Assembly: GCA_963775245.1 (NCBI GenBank)
Contig: CAVZID010000019.1
Coordinates: 248,001-312,000 of the forward strand
From: CAVSWT01 sp963775245
GTDB lineage: Bacteria; Bacteroidota; Ignavibacteria; Ignavibacteriales; Ignavibacteriaceae
Length of the DNA: 64,000 nt
Reading direction: 5' to 3'
The notes under the pieces: model-generated
Databases searched by the model: none
Told to the model about the DNA's origin: nothing
Seen by the model: only the letters and a program-made list of their open reading frames with translations
Shown: one piece after another, positions 17,713 to 27,206 of the stretch
Layout: each line of letters starts with the position of its first letter
Position numbering within the stretch: position 1 is the stretch's first letter
Translations under genes and position numbers: made by a program

Positions 17713-20337
17713 TTACTTAAGCAGCATCATTTTTTTAGTTGCTGTAAATGATCCACTTTGAATTTGATAAATGTAAACGCCGGAAGATAAGTTAGCTGCA
17801 TTAAAGTCAACTGAATATGAACCTTCACTTTGATTACGATTTACCAATTGAGCTACCTGGCGTCCAAGTATGTCATACACTCTAACACTTACTAGACCAG
17901 GCCTAGCAATAGAATAATTAATCTTCGTCGTTGGGTTAAACGGATTTGGATAGTTCTGTTCCAGGCTGAACTGATTAACTGTTGCTGGTTTATCATTAAC
18001 TCCAACCGGTTTGTCGCCAATGAAAGTATATGACCATAATGTAGCATCAGCATAAGAATTACCTTCAGCAGATTTTGAATAATCTAATTGACCGGTTCTA
18101 GGTGCGCCATCCGCATCATTTATTTCAAAGTCAATCGGAACACTCATGCTTTCTTTAGGAACGAACAATGCATCACCGGTTTTAGCTGCTAGATCAGCCC
18201 AAGCAATTTTTGCTTCAACAATGTAACCTAATGGGAAATTTTCTTCCCAATAATAAGCTGGGCCAGGAACAAGCAAACTGTCTGCACCAGGATTATCACC
18301 ACGTAACATTTCCTTATTAAATCTAACATGATAATCAGGAGTTGCGCCTCGTTTATAATTTACATGAGTTTTCCCATGATATTGATATAAACCTAAAAAT
18401 AAATCCGGGGAATCATTCATCCAGGAATCGGTGGATACATCTGTTGAAACCTGATCATCTGTAACATTAAATGCTACATATAAAGAATCACTATCCATAG
18501 CTAAATATGCTTCACAGGAACAATCAGCATCTCCATCTATAGTTGTATTAGCTACAACTGTACCTGAACCATCACTTGGAAACATTCTAAAGGGTTTTAC
18601 ATCTGACCAATCACTTAAATCGCCGTCAGCAGCAAAATTAGCTGGTTTGCCCCAGTGAATTACTGAAACACCTTGAGCTGTATTTGTTACAGAACTTGAC
18701 GTTGCAGCTGCAGGGCCAATGTTACCACGACTATCAATGCACTGAACAGCATAATAATATGTTACATCTTGATCATTTAATGGCGCTAAAATAACATGAT
18801 CAGCAGCCTGTACATCTTCAGCTACATTTAATGCAACCACATCAACGTTCGAAGCATTTACATCTGTTATTGCACTTTTGCTTGCATATACGTTATAAGT
18901 TTCACCTTTTTCTCCAGGAACATCCGTCCAGGTAACAAGATTAGTATAAGAACCCTTTACAACACTAACGTTTTCAGGGGCAACGGGAGGAGTATGATCA
19001 GCAGATTCATATCCGGACTCCTGTAATACATCAAATAATAAAGTGCCAGTAAACTTTTCACCTTGAGCACCATATTCAGGACTGCCGCCACCGGAAAGTT
19101 CTATTTTCCAGGCATTTAAAAACGCCTTATCGAATTTTTTATCGCCTGTCTCATTCCACCAGGGTTCCGCAAAACCATGAGCTGGAAAATGCATGTGGCC
19201 ATCATTATCAGTATAGACTGTGTCTTGAATTAATGGGAAATAATATCTCGTCCAATCAGAAGCTTGACTCAAATCAATTGGAACTTCACAAACCCAATCT
19301 TCATCTACTCCGGTGCTATTTTCGGTAAGAGTAAATCTCATTGTCAATCGATTTGCAGTACCAGTATGTGGAGTTTTATTTTTAATATAAAGCACTAATG
19401 CAGTTCTTTCAACAAAACTATCCGGCACTGCATCAAAATGGTGAGTCATATTAACATAACCACCCCATGTCTCAGAACAATTTACAGTATAATCCATCTG
19501 TAAGGAGCCTGTTCCTTCAACTTTATCGGTAGTATTGATGCTCAAACCAATTGATCCTTCTTTTGAAGCATCATTTTCAAATTGCATCCAATCAAAAGCA
19601 TCAAACAATCCTGTAGTATCATCAAAAGTTGTGAATGGATGATAATAAGTACCTGTTAATTGAAGATTATCAATAAGGACTGAACCTTTTGCTGTTGGAG
19701 TTGGTGTTCCGCCGCCGCCGGTTAGATAAACAATCGACATTTCAAAACCTTTTATTTTATCTAATTGCAACACGCCATCACCACCTGATAAACTACCATC
19801 ATAAGCAAAGCCTAAAGTATTGTCATCATTAGCAACTAAAGGCATTGTAACTTTTATCCATTGACCGGTATTATCAAAGTAATTTATATCTGTATGGTGA
19901 ACCCATTCATCTCTGTTGCCATCTTTATCATATTCAGCGAGCTTAATTTCAGTGAAGACTGAACCATCCTGGCTAGTATCAGCAGGAGTAAGAATTTTAT
20001 ACCAAAAGCTTAATTCTGTTCCTGCAGATAAATCAATATAAGGAATGCTATCAACTTGACCAGGTATATATGTAGTTCGAACTAAATAACCTCCCCAAGA
20101 ATCTTTAGCTTGACAATTGTAATCTATTTTTCTTGCCCCTGTCCCTTCGTAGTGATCTGCATCGCTTGATAACTTCATATACGCAGAAGTATCCCCATCC
20201 GTAAAATAATTACTATTCACTACAGCCGGATCAAGAAAGAATGCCCCGGGTGCATTATCAAAAGACTGTACTACCCATTGTGCAGGAACGAATCCAGCTA
20301 AACTAAGAACAAATAAAAAAATGAAAAGTTTTCTCAT
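17713..20337 (-). CDS. secreted carbohydrate-binding-like protein with T9SS sorting domain
   Basis: 874 residues, no catalytic motif recognised. Order: signal peptide (1-19), two similar jelly-roll segments (about 40-230 and 235-445; each has a GTGARKIDY or GTGSLQMDY strand followed by SWGGYL or TWGGYV), a fibronectin-III-like domain (about 455-555), a CBM9/DOMON-like domain (about 560-775; VIHWGKPANFAADGDLSDWSDVKPF) and a T9SS sorting domain with QNYPNPFNPTTK ending KKMMLLK. The CBM9-like fold and the internal duplication suggest glycan binding at the cell surface. It has its own terminator and is separated from the SSS symporter gene by about 110 bp. Confidence 0.8.
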   Translation of the reverse strand: MRKLFIFLFVLSLAGFVPAQWVVQSFDNAPGAFFLDPAVVNSNYFTDGDTSAYMKLSSDADHYEGTGARKIDYNCQAKDSWGGYLVRTTYIPGQVDSIPYIDLSAGTELSFWYKILTPADTSQDGSVFTEIKLAEYDKDGNRDEWVHHTDINYFDNTGQWIKVTMPLVANDDNTLGFAYDGSLSGGDGVLQLDKIKGFEMSIVYLTGGGGTPTPTAKGSVLIDNLQLTGTYYHPFTTFDDTTGLFDAFDWMQFENDASKEGSIGLSINTTDKVEGTGSLQMDYTVNCSETWGGYVNMTHHFDAVPDSFVERTALVLYIKNKTPHTGTANRLTMRFTLTENSTGVDEDWVCEVPIDLSQASDWTRYYFPLIQDTVYTDNDGHMHFPAHGFAEPWWNETGDKKFDKAFLNAWKIELSGGGSPEYGAQGEKFTGTLLFDVLQESGYESADHTPPVAPENVSVVKGSYTNLVTWTDVPGEKGETYNVYASKSAITDVNASNVDVVALNVAEDVQAADHVILAPLNDQDVTYYYAVQCIDSRGNIGPAAATSSSVTNTAQGVSVIHWGKPANFAADGDLSDWSDVKPFRMFPSDGSGTVVANTTIDGDADCSCEAYLAMDSDSLYVAFNVTDDQVSTDVSTDSWMNDSPDLFLGLYQYHGKTHVNYKRGATPDYHVRFNKEMLRGDNPGADSLLVPGPAYYWEENFPLGYIVEAKIAWADLAAKTGDALFVPKESMSVPIDFEINDADGAPRTGQLDYSKSAEGNSYADATLWSYTFIGDKPVGVNDKPATVNQFSLEQNYPNPFNPTTKINYSIARPGLVSVRVYDILGRQVAQLVNRNQSEGSYSVDFNAANLSSGVYIYQIQSGSFTATKKMMLLK

Positions 20338-20446
20338 AACTTTCCTCTCTTGTTAGTTTATTAGTAAATTAAACCAGCCTATCATACTAATCCTCTTACC
20401 TCAAGACCGATTTATGTTATTTAAATAAAATTGACTCAATTTAATT

Positions 20447-22075
20447 TCAACTCCATAAGCTCCAAACACCAAAAATTAACAGAAGTATAAATCCTGACAT
20501 AAGTAGATTTGTTCTGTATGTCCTAACCTTGTTAAAGGCAGGAAAAGTAACTAAGAAATCAGAGAAACTTTCTTTTAATGAATATTGCAGGCTTCCCATT
20601 CTATATGACAGAGATTTTTCACCAGCATAACTAATTGAAAATAAAATAGCTGAACAAATTACAAATAATAAAATTGCAAAATGTAAAAAGTTTATGTTTG
20701 AATAAGCCATCAGAATACTGTTTGTTGTGTATCCAATATTGACTAATAGATCCGATAATAATCTGCTTAACCCAATTGCTTCACCAATTATAAGAGTCCA
20801 AAATGCTGCTTTACTGGTGATTCTGTTAAACAACAGGCCGAAAATAAATACTGCTGTAATTGGTGGGCTAATAAACCCCTGAACACTCTGCAGAAATAAA
20901 TACATTTGTGTGCTTATTAATTTTACTAGCGGAACGCAAATAATCGCCGTAACAACTATAACAGTTGTAGATAACCTTCCAATTAAAACTAATTTTCTAT
21001 CACTGGCATTTTTATGTTTTGGTAAATAAAAGTCGTTTACAAATAAAGTTGAAGTAGTATTAAAAACGCCGGAAAGTGAAGACATAATTGCAGCTAATAA
21101 ACCGGAAACAACCAATCCCTTTATTCCAACCGGTAAAATGTTACTTGCCAATAAAACAGGATAGGCATCATCTCCAGTAATTCCAGGAAATAATGCAAAT
21201 GCAATTAAGCCGGGAAGAACAAGAATAAATAATGGTAAGATTTTTAAAAGAGCTGCAAATAATGAGCCCCTGCGTGCTTCTTCAATTGACTTAGCACCAA
21301 GCAATCTTTGAACAATATATTGATCTGTGCACCAATACCAGAATGCGATAATAGGTGCACCAAAAATAATCCCGGTCCATGGAAATTCCGGATCGGAAGC
21401 TGGCTTAAACATCGTGAAATATTCTGCAGGTAATTTAGCATGAAGCCCTGAATAACCACCAACTGCATACAAGCCAAAGATAGTTAATGTTACTGCGCCG
21501 ACAATTAATAATATTGCTTGAACAACCTGTGTTTTAATAACTGCAGTCGCCCCACCAATAACGCTATATACACCGGTAATAAGCACTATTATAATTGCTG
21601 AAGTATAAATGCTGAATCCAAATATTTTATAAAACAAAATGCCGCCGGCTAATAGAGTGACCGTAATTTTTGTAACTATATAAATTGCGATTGATAACCC
21701 TGATAAAAATTTCCTGCTTCTAACATCAAATCTTTTTTCAATAATTTCAGGAACAGTTGCTGCACCGGACTTAAGATATATCGGGGCTATAAACCAGCCA
21801 AGTATTATTAAAATAAAAATGGCCATCAATTCAAATTGTGCAACAGCAAGCCCTCTTGTTGCACCTGATCCGGCTAACCCTATGAAATGTTCGCTGGAAA
21901 TGTTTGTGGCAAATATTGATAACCCAATTGCAAACCAACCAACATTTTTACCGGATAGAAAATAGTCAGAGAAATTTTTTTCTTTTTTTCTGGAAGAATA
22001 GAATCCTACACTCAAGATTACGATTAGGTATATGATTAAAATTAAGCTGTCTAAAAGAGAAAAATTATCAGACAA
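20447..22075 (-). CDS. sodium:solute symporter (SSS family, sugar-type)
   Basis: Inner-membrane Na+-coupled symporter of 542 residues with about 13-14 hydrophobic helices. SSS landmarks include the N-terminal SDYFLSGKNVGWFAIGLSIFATNISSEHFIG region, where unwound TM1 lines the substrate site, and GLLAAIMSSLSGVFNTTSTLFVNDFY, the TM8 segment that contributes the Na2 site. It resembles the SGLT-like carriers usually found beside glycosidase genes. Placed between the T9SS carbohydrate-binding-like gene and the T9SS GH2 gene, it probably imports sugars released by them; the actual substrate is unknown. Confidence 0.88.
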   Translation of the reverse strand: MSDNFSLLDSLILIIYLIVILSVGFYSSRKKEKNFSDYFLSGKNVGWFAIGLSIFATNISSEHFIGLAGSGATRGLAVAQFELMAIFILIILGWFIAPIYLKSGAATVPEIIEKRFDVRSRKFLSGLSIAIYIVTKITVTLLAGGILFYKIFGFSIYTSAIIIVLITGVYSVIGGATAVIKTQVVQAILLIVGAVTLTIFGLYAVGGYSGLHAKLPAEYFTMFKPASDPEFPWTGIIFGAPIIAFWYWCTDQYIVQRLLGAKSIEEARRGSLFAALLKILPLFILVLPGLIAFALFPGITGDDAYPVLLASNILPVGIKGLVVSGLLAAIMSSLSGVFNTTSTLFVNDFYLPKHKNASDRKLVLIGRLSTTVIVVTAIICVPLVKLISTQMYLFLQSVQGFISPPITAVFIFGLLFNRITSKAAFWTLIIGEAIGLSRLLSDLLVNIGYTTNSILMAYSNINFLHFAILLFVICSAILFSISYAGEKSLSYRMGSLQYSLKESFSDFLVTFPAFNKVRTYRTNLLMSGFILLLIFGVWSLWS

Positions 22076-22245
22076 TTTTTAACTTTCGAAAATTTTTGCT
22101 TGTATAAACGACACAAACAATGCCATTAAAAAATCAATCTAAATTTTTTATTTTATATTACTTTACCGGTTAAATTGAATATCAATTTTATTGAAATAAT
22201 AATTTCGATTTATTGATTTAATAAAACATCAAATTCACTTTAACC

Positions 22246-22341
22246 AAACCTCGGAGGTTTAACTTTTTTATTTAATAAATAAAAAATTTTAGGATTGCCC
22301 CATATTTCTATCTTTTATAATCTATTAAACCTCCGAGGTTT
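22246..22341. repeat. pair of palindromes AAACCTCSGAGGTTT in opposite orientation
   Basis: AAACCTCGGAGGTTT at 22246-22260 and its exact reverse complement AAACCTCCGAGGTTT at 22327-22341. Each is itself nearly palindromic, and together they can form a 17-bp stem with AA/TT extensions. They lie directly downstream of the GH2 stop and upstream of the symporter gene. This looks like a REP-type dispersed element; transcript-end or stability functions are possible. Confidence 0.7.
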
Positions 22342-22348
22342 TATAGAC

Positions 22349-24709
22349 TTATTTTAAAAGCAGCATCTTTTTAGTTTCAATATAACTACCCGCCTTTAAC
22401 TGATAGAAATAAACTCCGCTAGGTAATGAAATATTGCTATTTGATTCTTTAGCATTAAATTCAACTTCGTAATTGCCTGGCTGTTGTTTTTTGTTTACTA
22501 AAGTAACTACTTCTCTTCCAAGTATGTCATAAACTTTAAGCTGCACTAAAGCCTCCCCATTGGGGAGGTTTGGAGGGGCTGGAATTTCATATCTTATTTT
22601 AGTTGTGGGATTAAATGGATTCGGATAATTTTGTGCTAATTCAAATTTAGCTGGTAAATTATTTATAAGCCTTTTATCATTAACCCCAACAACCACACCA
22701 TTCATTTTATAATAAGGCAGATAAGCATTTCGAAGTGTTGAAGCAACCTGTTTTCCAACTGTTCTATCCATTGAGTACAATCCCATACTTTGATAACCAT
22801 TTGGATGGCCTGCAGTATACCAGTCAAACACACACCACCAGGTGCAACCAATTAAAGAGCCATTAGTATTTACTGTACCATTTGAATTAAGTACCGCAAA
22901 AAATTTGAATGCTTTAAATGTTTCGTTAAAAACCGTTACCTGATCGTTAGTTGTTGAACCATCTTCAGAAGACCAATATCCAAATTCAGTATCAAGTATT
23001 GGTTTGTCAGGGAAATTACTTTGCGCTTGAAGCATAAAATTTACAGTTCCGCCATAGTAAGTTGAACCATGAAAAATTCCGAAATACATTGTCCACCCGG
23101 CTACATCAACCGGACCTTGAGTTACATCCGCAGCACCTGGATTATCTGCAGCAGGCGACTGCGAAATTAATCTTTCATCTTCATAATTTTGCGAATGGTC
23201 GTTAACTACCATTTGATTATAAACTAATCTACCTGTTTCTTCATGACATTCATTTGAAGTGCTCCAGATAATAACTGAAGGACGGTTAAAATCTTTGTAA
23301 ACCATTTCTCTAAACATCTGGATATGAATTTTTCTGATGTTGTTTTGAATGTTCCATGGTTCTTCTTCATCAAACCAATAAACAGGAATTTCTTCCATTG
23401 CGGCTATACCAAGCCTATCTAAAATCAAATATGTATAGGGATCATTTGGATAATGTGCAGTTCGTAATAAATTAACATTCAGGCTTTTTACAATTTTTAA
23501 ATCATTGAAGATAACTTCATGAGGCAAGCTTCTTCCATAGATGGGATGATCCTCGTGGCGTGCGGCTCCCGTAAAAAATGTAACTCTATTATTTAACAGA
23601 ACTTTGTTTCCATATGTGGCAATAGTCCTTACTCCAAACTGCGAACTAAATTCATCAACAACATCGCTTCCCTCTTTAACAGTTACTTTCATTATATATA
23701 AGTTGGGATTTTTGGGAGTCCAGAGCTTTGGACTTTCTATTTTAATTGAAGTTCGCCATACAGAAATTGAATCAACTGGAATTGTTAATGAGATCTGATT
23801 CGTACCGGAGATTGAAACTTCACTGCCAATTAGTTCAAATGAAGAGTCTGTTTCTATATTATTTGAATCTATCGCAGCTTCAAAAACTTGCAATGTAATG
23901 TCTGCATTTGAAACAGAGCTATTTTTGTTTTGAAGTACAATTGTTGATTGTAGATTTCCATCAATATCTATAGGAACAATGTCATTCCTAACAATTGAAA
24001 CGGGGTTTGTAAATTCAATATAAACATCACGAATTATCCCACCGTAATTAAACCAATCGGGAGCTTTATAAGGAACAATATCATTTCTTTTATTCCATTG
24101 GATTAAATCTATTCGTACAGCAATGACATTTGTCTGTCCATATTTTAGATGTGATGAAACATCAAATGCAAATGGAGTGTAGCCGCCTTCATGATAGCCA
24201 ATATATTCTCCGTTTATCCAGACATCAGCTACATAATTAGCACATAGGAAAATTATTTTAGCAAACTTGCCAGAGTCTGCAGTACCAACATTAAATGTTC
24301 TCCTATACCAAACACCATCGTTAAAATATTCAGGAACATTAGGATATGTATGCATTATATTTTCAACCGCAGGAAGTTCTTTATCTGCCCAACTTGAATC
24401 ATTATAATCCGGCAAATATTTTCCACCAGCTTCATTAATTAAATTTGCATAACCTGCCGAATCTCTTTTAGCTAAAGTTATGTTGTCATTTGCTGTGGTA
24501 CGTTCTTTTTTCCATGTACCGGCAAGATCAATAATTTTATGATTTTGTTTTTCAAATGAAGGGAGCGGCATTCCGCTTTGATAAGGAACTGCAATTCCTT
24601 CAACATTCTCAAGCTTGAGAGTTGCTTCAAGAGTTGCGGTTTGCGAGTATAAAATCTGAGAATTAAATAAAAGTTGTTGAAATAGAAATAATAGTAAAAA
24701 TTTCCTCAT
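22349..24709 (-). CDS. GH2 glycosidase with T9SS sorting domain
   Basis: Secreted 786-residue GH2 enzyme (beta-galactosidase/glucuronidase/mannosidase superfamily). Order: signal peptide (1-22), sugar-binding jelly roll (about 60-240), Ig-like domain (about 240-365), TIM barrel (about 366-640) and T9SS sorting domain (about 692-786). The acid/base is E487 in STSNECHE and the nucleophile is E575 in ILDTEFGYW. The jelly-roll domain has DGVWYRRTF and NYGGIIRDV. The sorting domain contains about ten extra residues (APPNLPNGEA) encoded by a palindromic repeat. Upstream are a sigma-54-like promoter and a dyad shared with the sugar transporter gene. Exact glycoside specificity is not decidable here. 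Confidence 0.88.
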   Translation of the reverse strand: MRKFLLLFLFQQLLFNSQILYSQTATLEATLKLENVEGIAVPYQSGMPLPSFEKQNHKIIDLAGTWKKERTTANDNITLAKRDSAGYANLINEAGGKYLPDYNDSSWADKELPAVENIMHTYPNVPEYFNDGVWYRRTFNVGTADSGKFAKIIFLCANYVADVWINGEYIGYHEGGYTPFAFDVSSHLKYGQTNVIAVRIDLIQWNKRNDIVPYKAPDWFNYGGIIRDVYIEFTNPVSIVRNDIVPIDIDGNLQSTIVLQNKNSSVSNADITLQVFEAAIDSNNIETDSSFELIGSEVSISGTNQISLTIPVDSISVWRTSIKIESPKLWTPKNPNLYIMKVTVKEGSDVVDEFSSQFGVRTIATYGNKVLLNNRVTFFTGAARHEDHPIYGRSLPHEVIFNDLKIVKSLNVNLLRTAHYPNDPYTYLILDRLGIAAMEEIPVYWFDEEEPWNIQNNIRKIHIQMFREMVYKDFNRPSVIIWSTSNECHEETGRLVYNQMVVNDHSQNYEDERLISQSPAADNPGAADVTQGPVDVAGWTMYFGIFHGSTYYGGTVNFMLQAQSNFPDKPILDTEFGYWSSEDGSTTNDQVTVFNETFKAFKFFAVLNSNGTVNTNGSLIGCTWWCVFDWYTAGHPNGYQSMGLYSMDRTVGKQVASTLRNAYLPYYKMNGVVVGVNDKRLINNLPAKFELAQNYPNPFNPTTKIRYEIPAPPNLPNGEALVQLKVYDILGREVVTLVNKKQQPGNYEVEFNAKESNSNISLPSGVYFYQLKAGSYIETKKMLLLK
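22548..22580. repeat. palindromic dispersed repeat inside the GH2 coding sequence
   Basis: CCTCCCCATTGGGGAGG (22552-22568) is a perfect hairpin, followed by TTTGGAGGGGCT. In the GH2 frame it is read as APPNLPNGEAL within the first strands of the T9SS domain, where the other sorting domains in this window have no such residues. Its length change preserves the reading frame. Confidence 0.75.
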
Positions 24710-24779
24710 AAACTCTCATTTTTGTTAATATTTTAGCATTAACAATTATTGATGAACCAACAAATAGCACATTACATAG

Positions 24780-24795
24780 ACAATTGAAGTGCCAA
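24780..24795 (-). promoter_or_regulatory. candidate sigma-54 promoter of the T9SS GH2 gene
   Basis: On the minus strand it reads TTGGCAC-TTCAA-TTGT. The -24 element is a perfect TGGCAC and the spacing is canonical, but the -12 dinucleotide is GT rather than GC, which weakens the call. It lies about 70-85 bp before the GH2 start codon and has the shared dyad about 80-110 bp further upstream. Confidence 0.5.
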
Positions 24796-24873
24796 AGAGA
24801 GTTGGAGACTTAGTTTGCGATTTTTGATTTATTCAGATAACATTTTGAAGAGAGTGAAATTTTTCTTATTAAC

Positions 24874-24893
24874 TTAATAAAGCATGCTTATTA
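24874..24893. promoter_or_regulatory. candidate activator-binding dyad (GH2 copy)
   Basis: TTAATAA-AGCATGC-TTATTA. It matches 17 of 20 positions of the dyad upstream of the MFS gene (31622-31641), with the three differences confined to the spacer. It stands at enhancer distance from the sigma-54-like promoter at 24780-24795. Confidence 0.5.
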
Positions 24894-25065
24894 TTTTAAT
24901 AAGAGGTTTGCAAAAAAACTATACTTTATTTCATTTGATTAAAAAAATGAAGAAATTATATGAGAGATAAAAATTTATAAAATCATTTAAATAATAATTT
25001 TCTTTACATAATAACTTTTATACAATAATATAATTAGTTAAACTAACTCAATTTAAATATCAAAT

Positions 25066-25619
25066 ATGTTTACTGAAGAAACTATATTTTATATCCCAAT
25101 TTATCGACAATCAAAAGAACAATATCGTGAAGATATAAAAGAAGAATATGAAAGACACGAAAAGGCTTTTTTGAAGCAAGTCACTGATGAAGAACACTTA
25201 AATTTTTTTTAGATGAAGAAAATAAAAAGAATAGATATTATAGATGGGCAGAAAGACAGGGACTCTCAAGATGGGAACTAAATCAAATTATTGGCTGGAT
25301 TGAATTTTATGTTCACGCCTCAAAGATAAAAGCGAATTTATGGTTTATTAAATCAGAAAGAGTTAGTAAAAGACCGAAGAATAAATCTTTTATTTTTAAG
25401 GGAAGATTAGGTGAAGTAGTTGATACTCTTGAAATAAAAGAAAGTGAACTACTCCCCAACATATTGAAATTTGTTAGTGAAGTTAAAAAAGGTGAATATG
25501 GTTATAAATATTTGAAGAAATATTTTATACCTGAAAAGATATTTTTAACAAATACAATGTTCTTTAATATAAATAATATATACGATGTTATTAAAAATAA
25601 AGTAGTAAAACCTCTTTAA
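25066..25619 (+). pseudogene. frameshifted gene of unknown function
   Basis: ATG at 25066 opens a frame that stops at 25212, immediately after a run of eight T. One more T would join it to a frame running on to the stop at 25617-25619, giving a single acidic/basic soluble protein of about 184 residues. Visible features are a charged N-terminal helix (KEQYREDIKEEYERHEK) and the segment RWELNQIIGWIEFYV. I recognise no family. No membrane segment or signal peptide. It is followed by a tail-tube pseudogene on the same strand, and the two may belong to one decayed element. The T-run indel could be slippage, error or decay. Confidence 0.5.
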
Positions 25620-25685
25620 TAAGTTAAAAGTCAATAGAGCAAAAAAAAATAACTTTTAGCTTATACAAAATTCAAGGCAGTACAT

Positions 25686-26132
25686 ATGGATAGTTTTCCA
25701 AACTCAGCATTTTATTTTCAATTAAGTTTATCAGAAAATTTGGAAGATGTTGATTCCTCATTCCAGGAAGTCAGCGGATTATCAAGTGAAACAGAAACTG
25801 AAAAAACATCGTAAGATGGGAGTAATAAGTTTCAATTTCAACTTCCTAAGCAAGCAAAATATTCAAACCTTGTCCTCAAAAGAGGTTTGATTTCTGTAAA
25901 CTCTGAACTTGCAAAATGGTGCAATGATACTCTTAATGGAAACCTGGCAGCAAAGATTTCAACTAGGGATATCATTCTAAAATTGACTAATGAGAATGGT
26001 GCGGCAATTAAAACATGGAAATTCATTAATGCCTGGCCGGTAAATTGGACTGTGGCTGAATTAAAATCAGTAAACAATGAGATAGCTGTTGAATCAATAG
26101 AGTTTACATATACTTATTACGAATTAAAATGA
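25686..26132 (+). pseudogene. orphan contractile-injection/phage tail tube protein with internal stop
   Basis: Continuous frame of 149 codons interrupted once by TAA at 25812-25814. The translated halves match the T4 gp19-like tail tube family used by myophages and extracellular contractile injection systems: FQEVSGLSSETETE before the stop; KYSNLVLKRGL, LAKWCNDTL, the ILKLTNENG strand, WKFINAWPVNW and IEFTYTYYELK after it. Total length is normal for the family (about 148). By motif position the stop replaces a residue where Glu is common, so a single GAA-to-TAA change would explain it. No sheath, baseplate, spike or ATPase gene is nearby, so this is a stray remnant. Confidence 0.75.
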
Positions 26133-26220
26133 ATGTTCATAGGCATTGTGAAGATTATCCCGGAATGTTATTCTATTTCAAAACAAAAATTTAATAATAA
26201 AATTCTACCAAGAGGTTCCT

Positions 26221-27117
26221 TTGAAACTTAAATTCATTAAAGCATTCATATTAATTTTCACTTTAACAAGCTTATCATTTTCTCAGTCAATGACGGAAAG
26301 ATATAAACATCTCGGAGAAATGTTTGTGCAGGGATTTTCATCTGCTCCTTTCCCGGATTCTGAAAGAATCAATGGACATGTTTATGATGGCAAAACTTAT
26401 TCTTTTCAAGATCATTATAATGACAGCAGCGTTGCGATTTTTATTCCCAAAGGATTTAAAGAAAATGGCTCAACCAATTTCGTAGTTTATTTTCATGGCT
26501 GGGGCAATAACATAGACAGTGCCTGCGCTCAATTTAATCTTATTAAACAATTTTCGGTAAGCAATGTAAATGCAATATTTGTTTTCCCGGAAGGGCCTAA
26601 AAACTCACCTGATTCTTTCGGCGGCAAGATGGAAGACAAAGACGGACTAAAGAATTTAATTAACGATGTCGTAAAGTTTTTAGTTGAAAAAGGAAAGTTA
26701 AACTCTCCAAACATAGGAAACATAATATTGGCAGGACACAGCGGTGCATACCACGTAATTTCATTCTGTTTAATGAGAGGCGGATTAACGCCAAACATTT
26801 CCGATGTCATTTTATTTGACGCTCTCTATGGTCAAACTGAAAAATTCTCTAATTGGATTGAAACTTATAACGGAAAGTTTATTGATATTTACACAGACAG
26901 CGGCGGAACAAAAAATGAATCTGAAAGTCTTATGAACGATTTAGATGGATGGGGAACTTCTTATTTTAAATCCGAAGAAGAAGAATTAAAGCCGGATGAT
27001 TTAATAAACAATAGATTGGTATTTATTCATACTGATTTAGTTCACAATGAAGTTGTGTCGAAAAGAAATCAATTACTTCTTTTTTTGAAGACTAGCAAAT
27101 TAACGAAGATAAACTGA
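26221..27117 (+). CDS. secreted alpha/beta-hydrolase
   Basis: 298 residues with a signal peptide (1-21, cleavage near SFSQS) and a TTG start preceded by AAGAGG. The alpha/beta-hydrolase core shows VVYFHGWGNN (88-97, oxyanion region), the nucleophile elbow AGHSGAY with Ser174, and a late His in LVHNE near residue 275. It is probably an esterase or lipase-like enzyme acting outside the cytoplasm. It is alone between the tail-tube remnant and the convergent activator gene, so context does not indicate a substrate. Confidence 0.75.
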   Translation: MKLKFIKAFILIFTLTSLSFSQSMTERYKHLGEMFVQGFSSAPFPDSERINGHVYDGKTYSFQDHYNDSSVAIFIPKGFKENGSTNFVVYFHGWGNNIDSACAQFNLIKQFSVSNVNAIFVFPEGPKNSPDSFGGKMEDKDGLKNLINDVVKFLVEKGKLNSPNIGNIILAGHSGAYHVISFCLMRGGLTPNISDVILFDALYGQTEKFSNWIETYNGKFIDIYTDSGGTKNESESLMNDLDGWGTSYFKSEEEELKPDDLINNRLVFIHTDLVHNEVVSKRNQLLLFLKTSKLTKIN

Positions 27118-27206
27118 AAATATTGTTCAAGAGTAAGTTCATGTTTAAGTTTATAAAATTAATCGTTCAATCTTGAAATTTTTTAATCTTGTAATTTTGC
27201 ATTAGG

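Larger units (their letters stand above)
24710..25065. other. intergenic region between GH2 and a broken gene
   Basis: 356 bp of AT-rich DNA with no convincing gene on either strand. It contains the candidate sigma-54 promoter and the upstream dyad described separately, both oriented towards the GH2 gene. Nothing else was recognised. Confidence 0.6.

Noticed and set aside
22111..22125. Sigma-54-like TGGCAT-N5-GTGT before the SSS symporter gene
   Set aside because: The -12 part lacks TTGC, no copy of the shared dyad is upstream, and in AT-rich DNA such partial matches are expected by chance.
25619..25664. Inverted repeat ATAAGTTAAAAGT / ACTTTTAGCTTAT as terminator
   Set aside because: AT-only stem with one mismatch and no T-run after it; too weak to call.
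25838..26077. Minus-strand open frame of 79 codons
   Set aside because: It is antisense to the recognisable tail-tube coding sequence and shows no motif.
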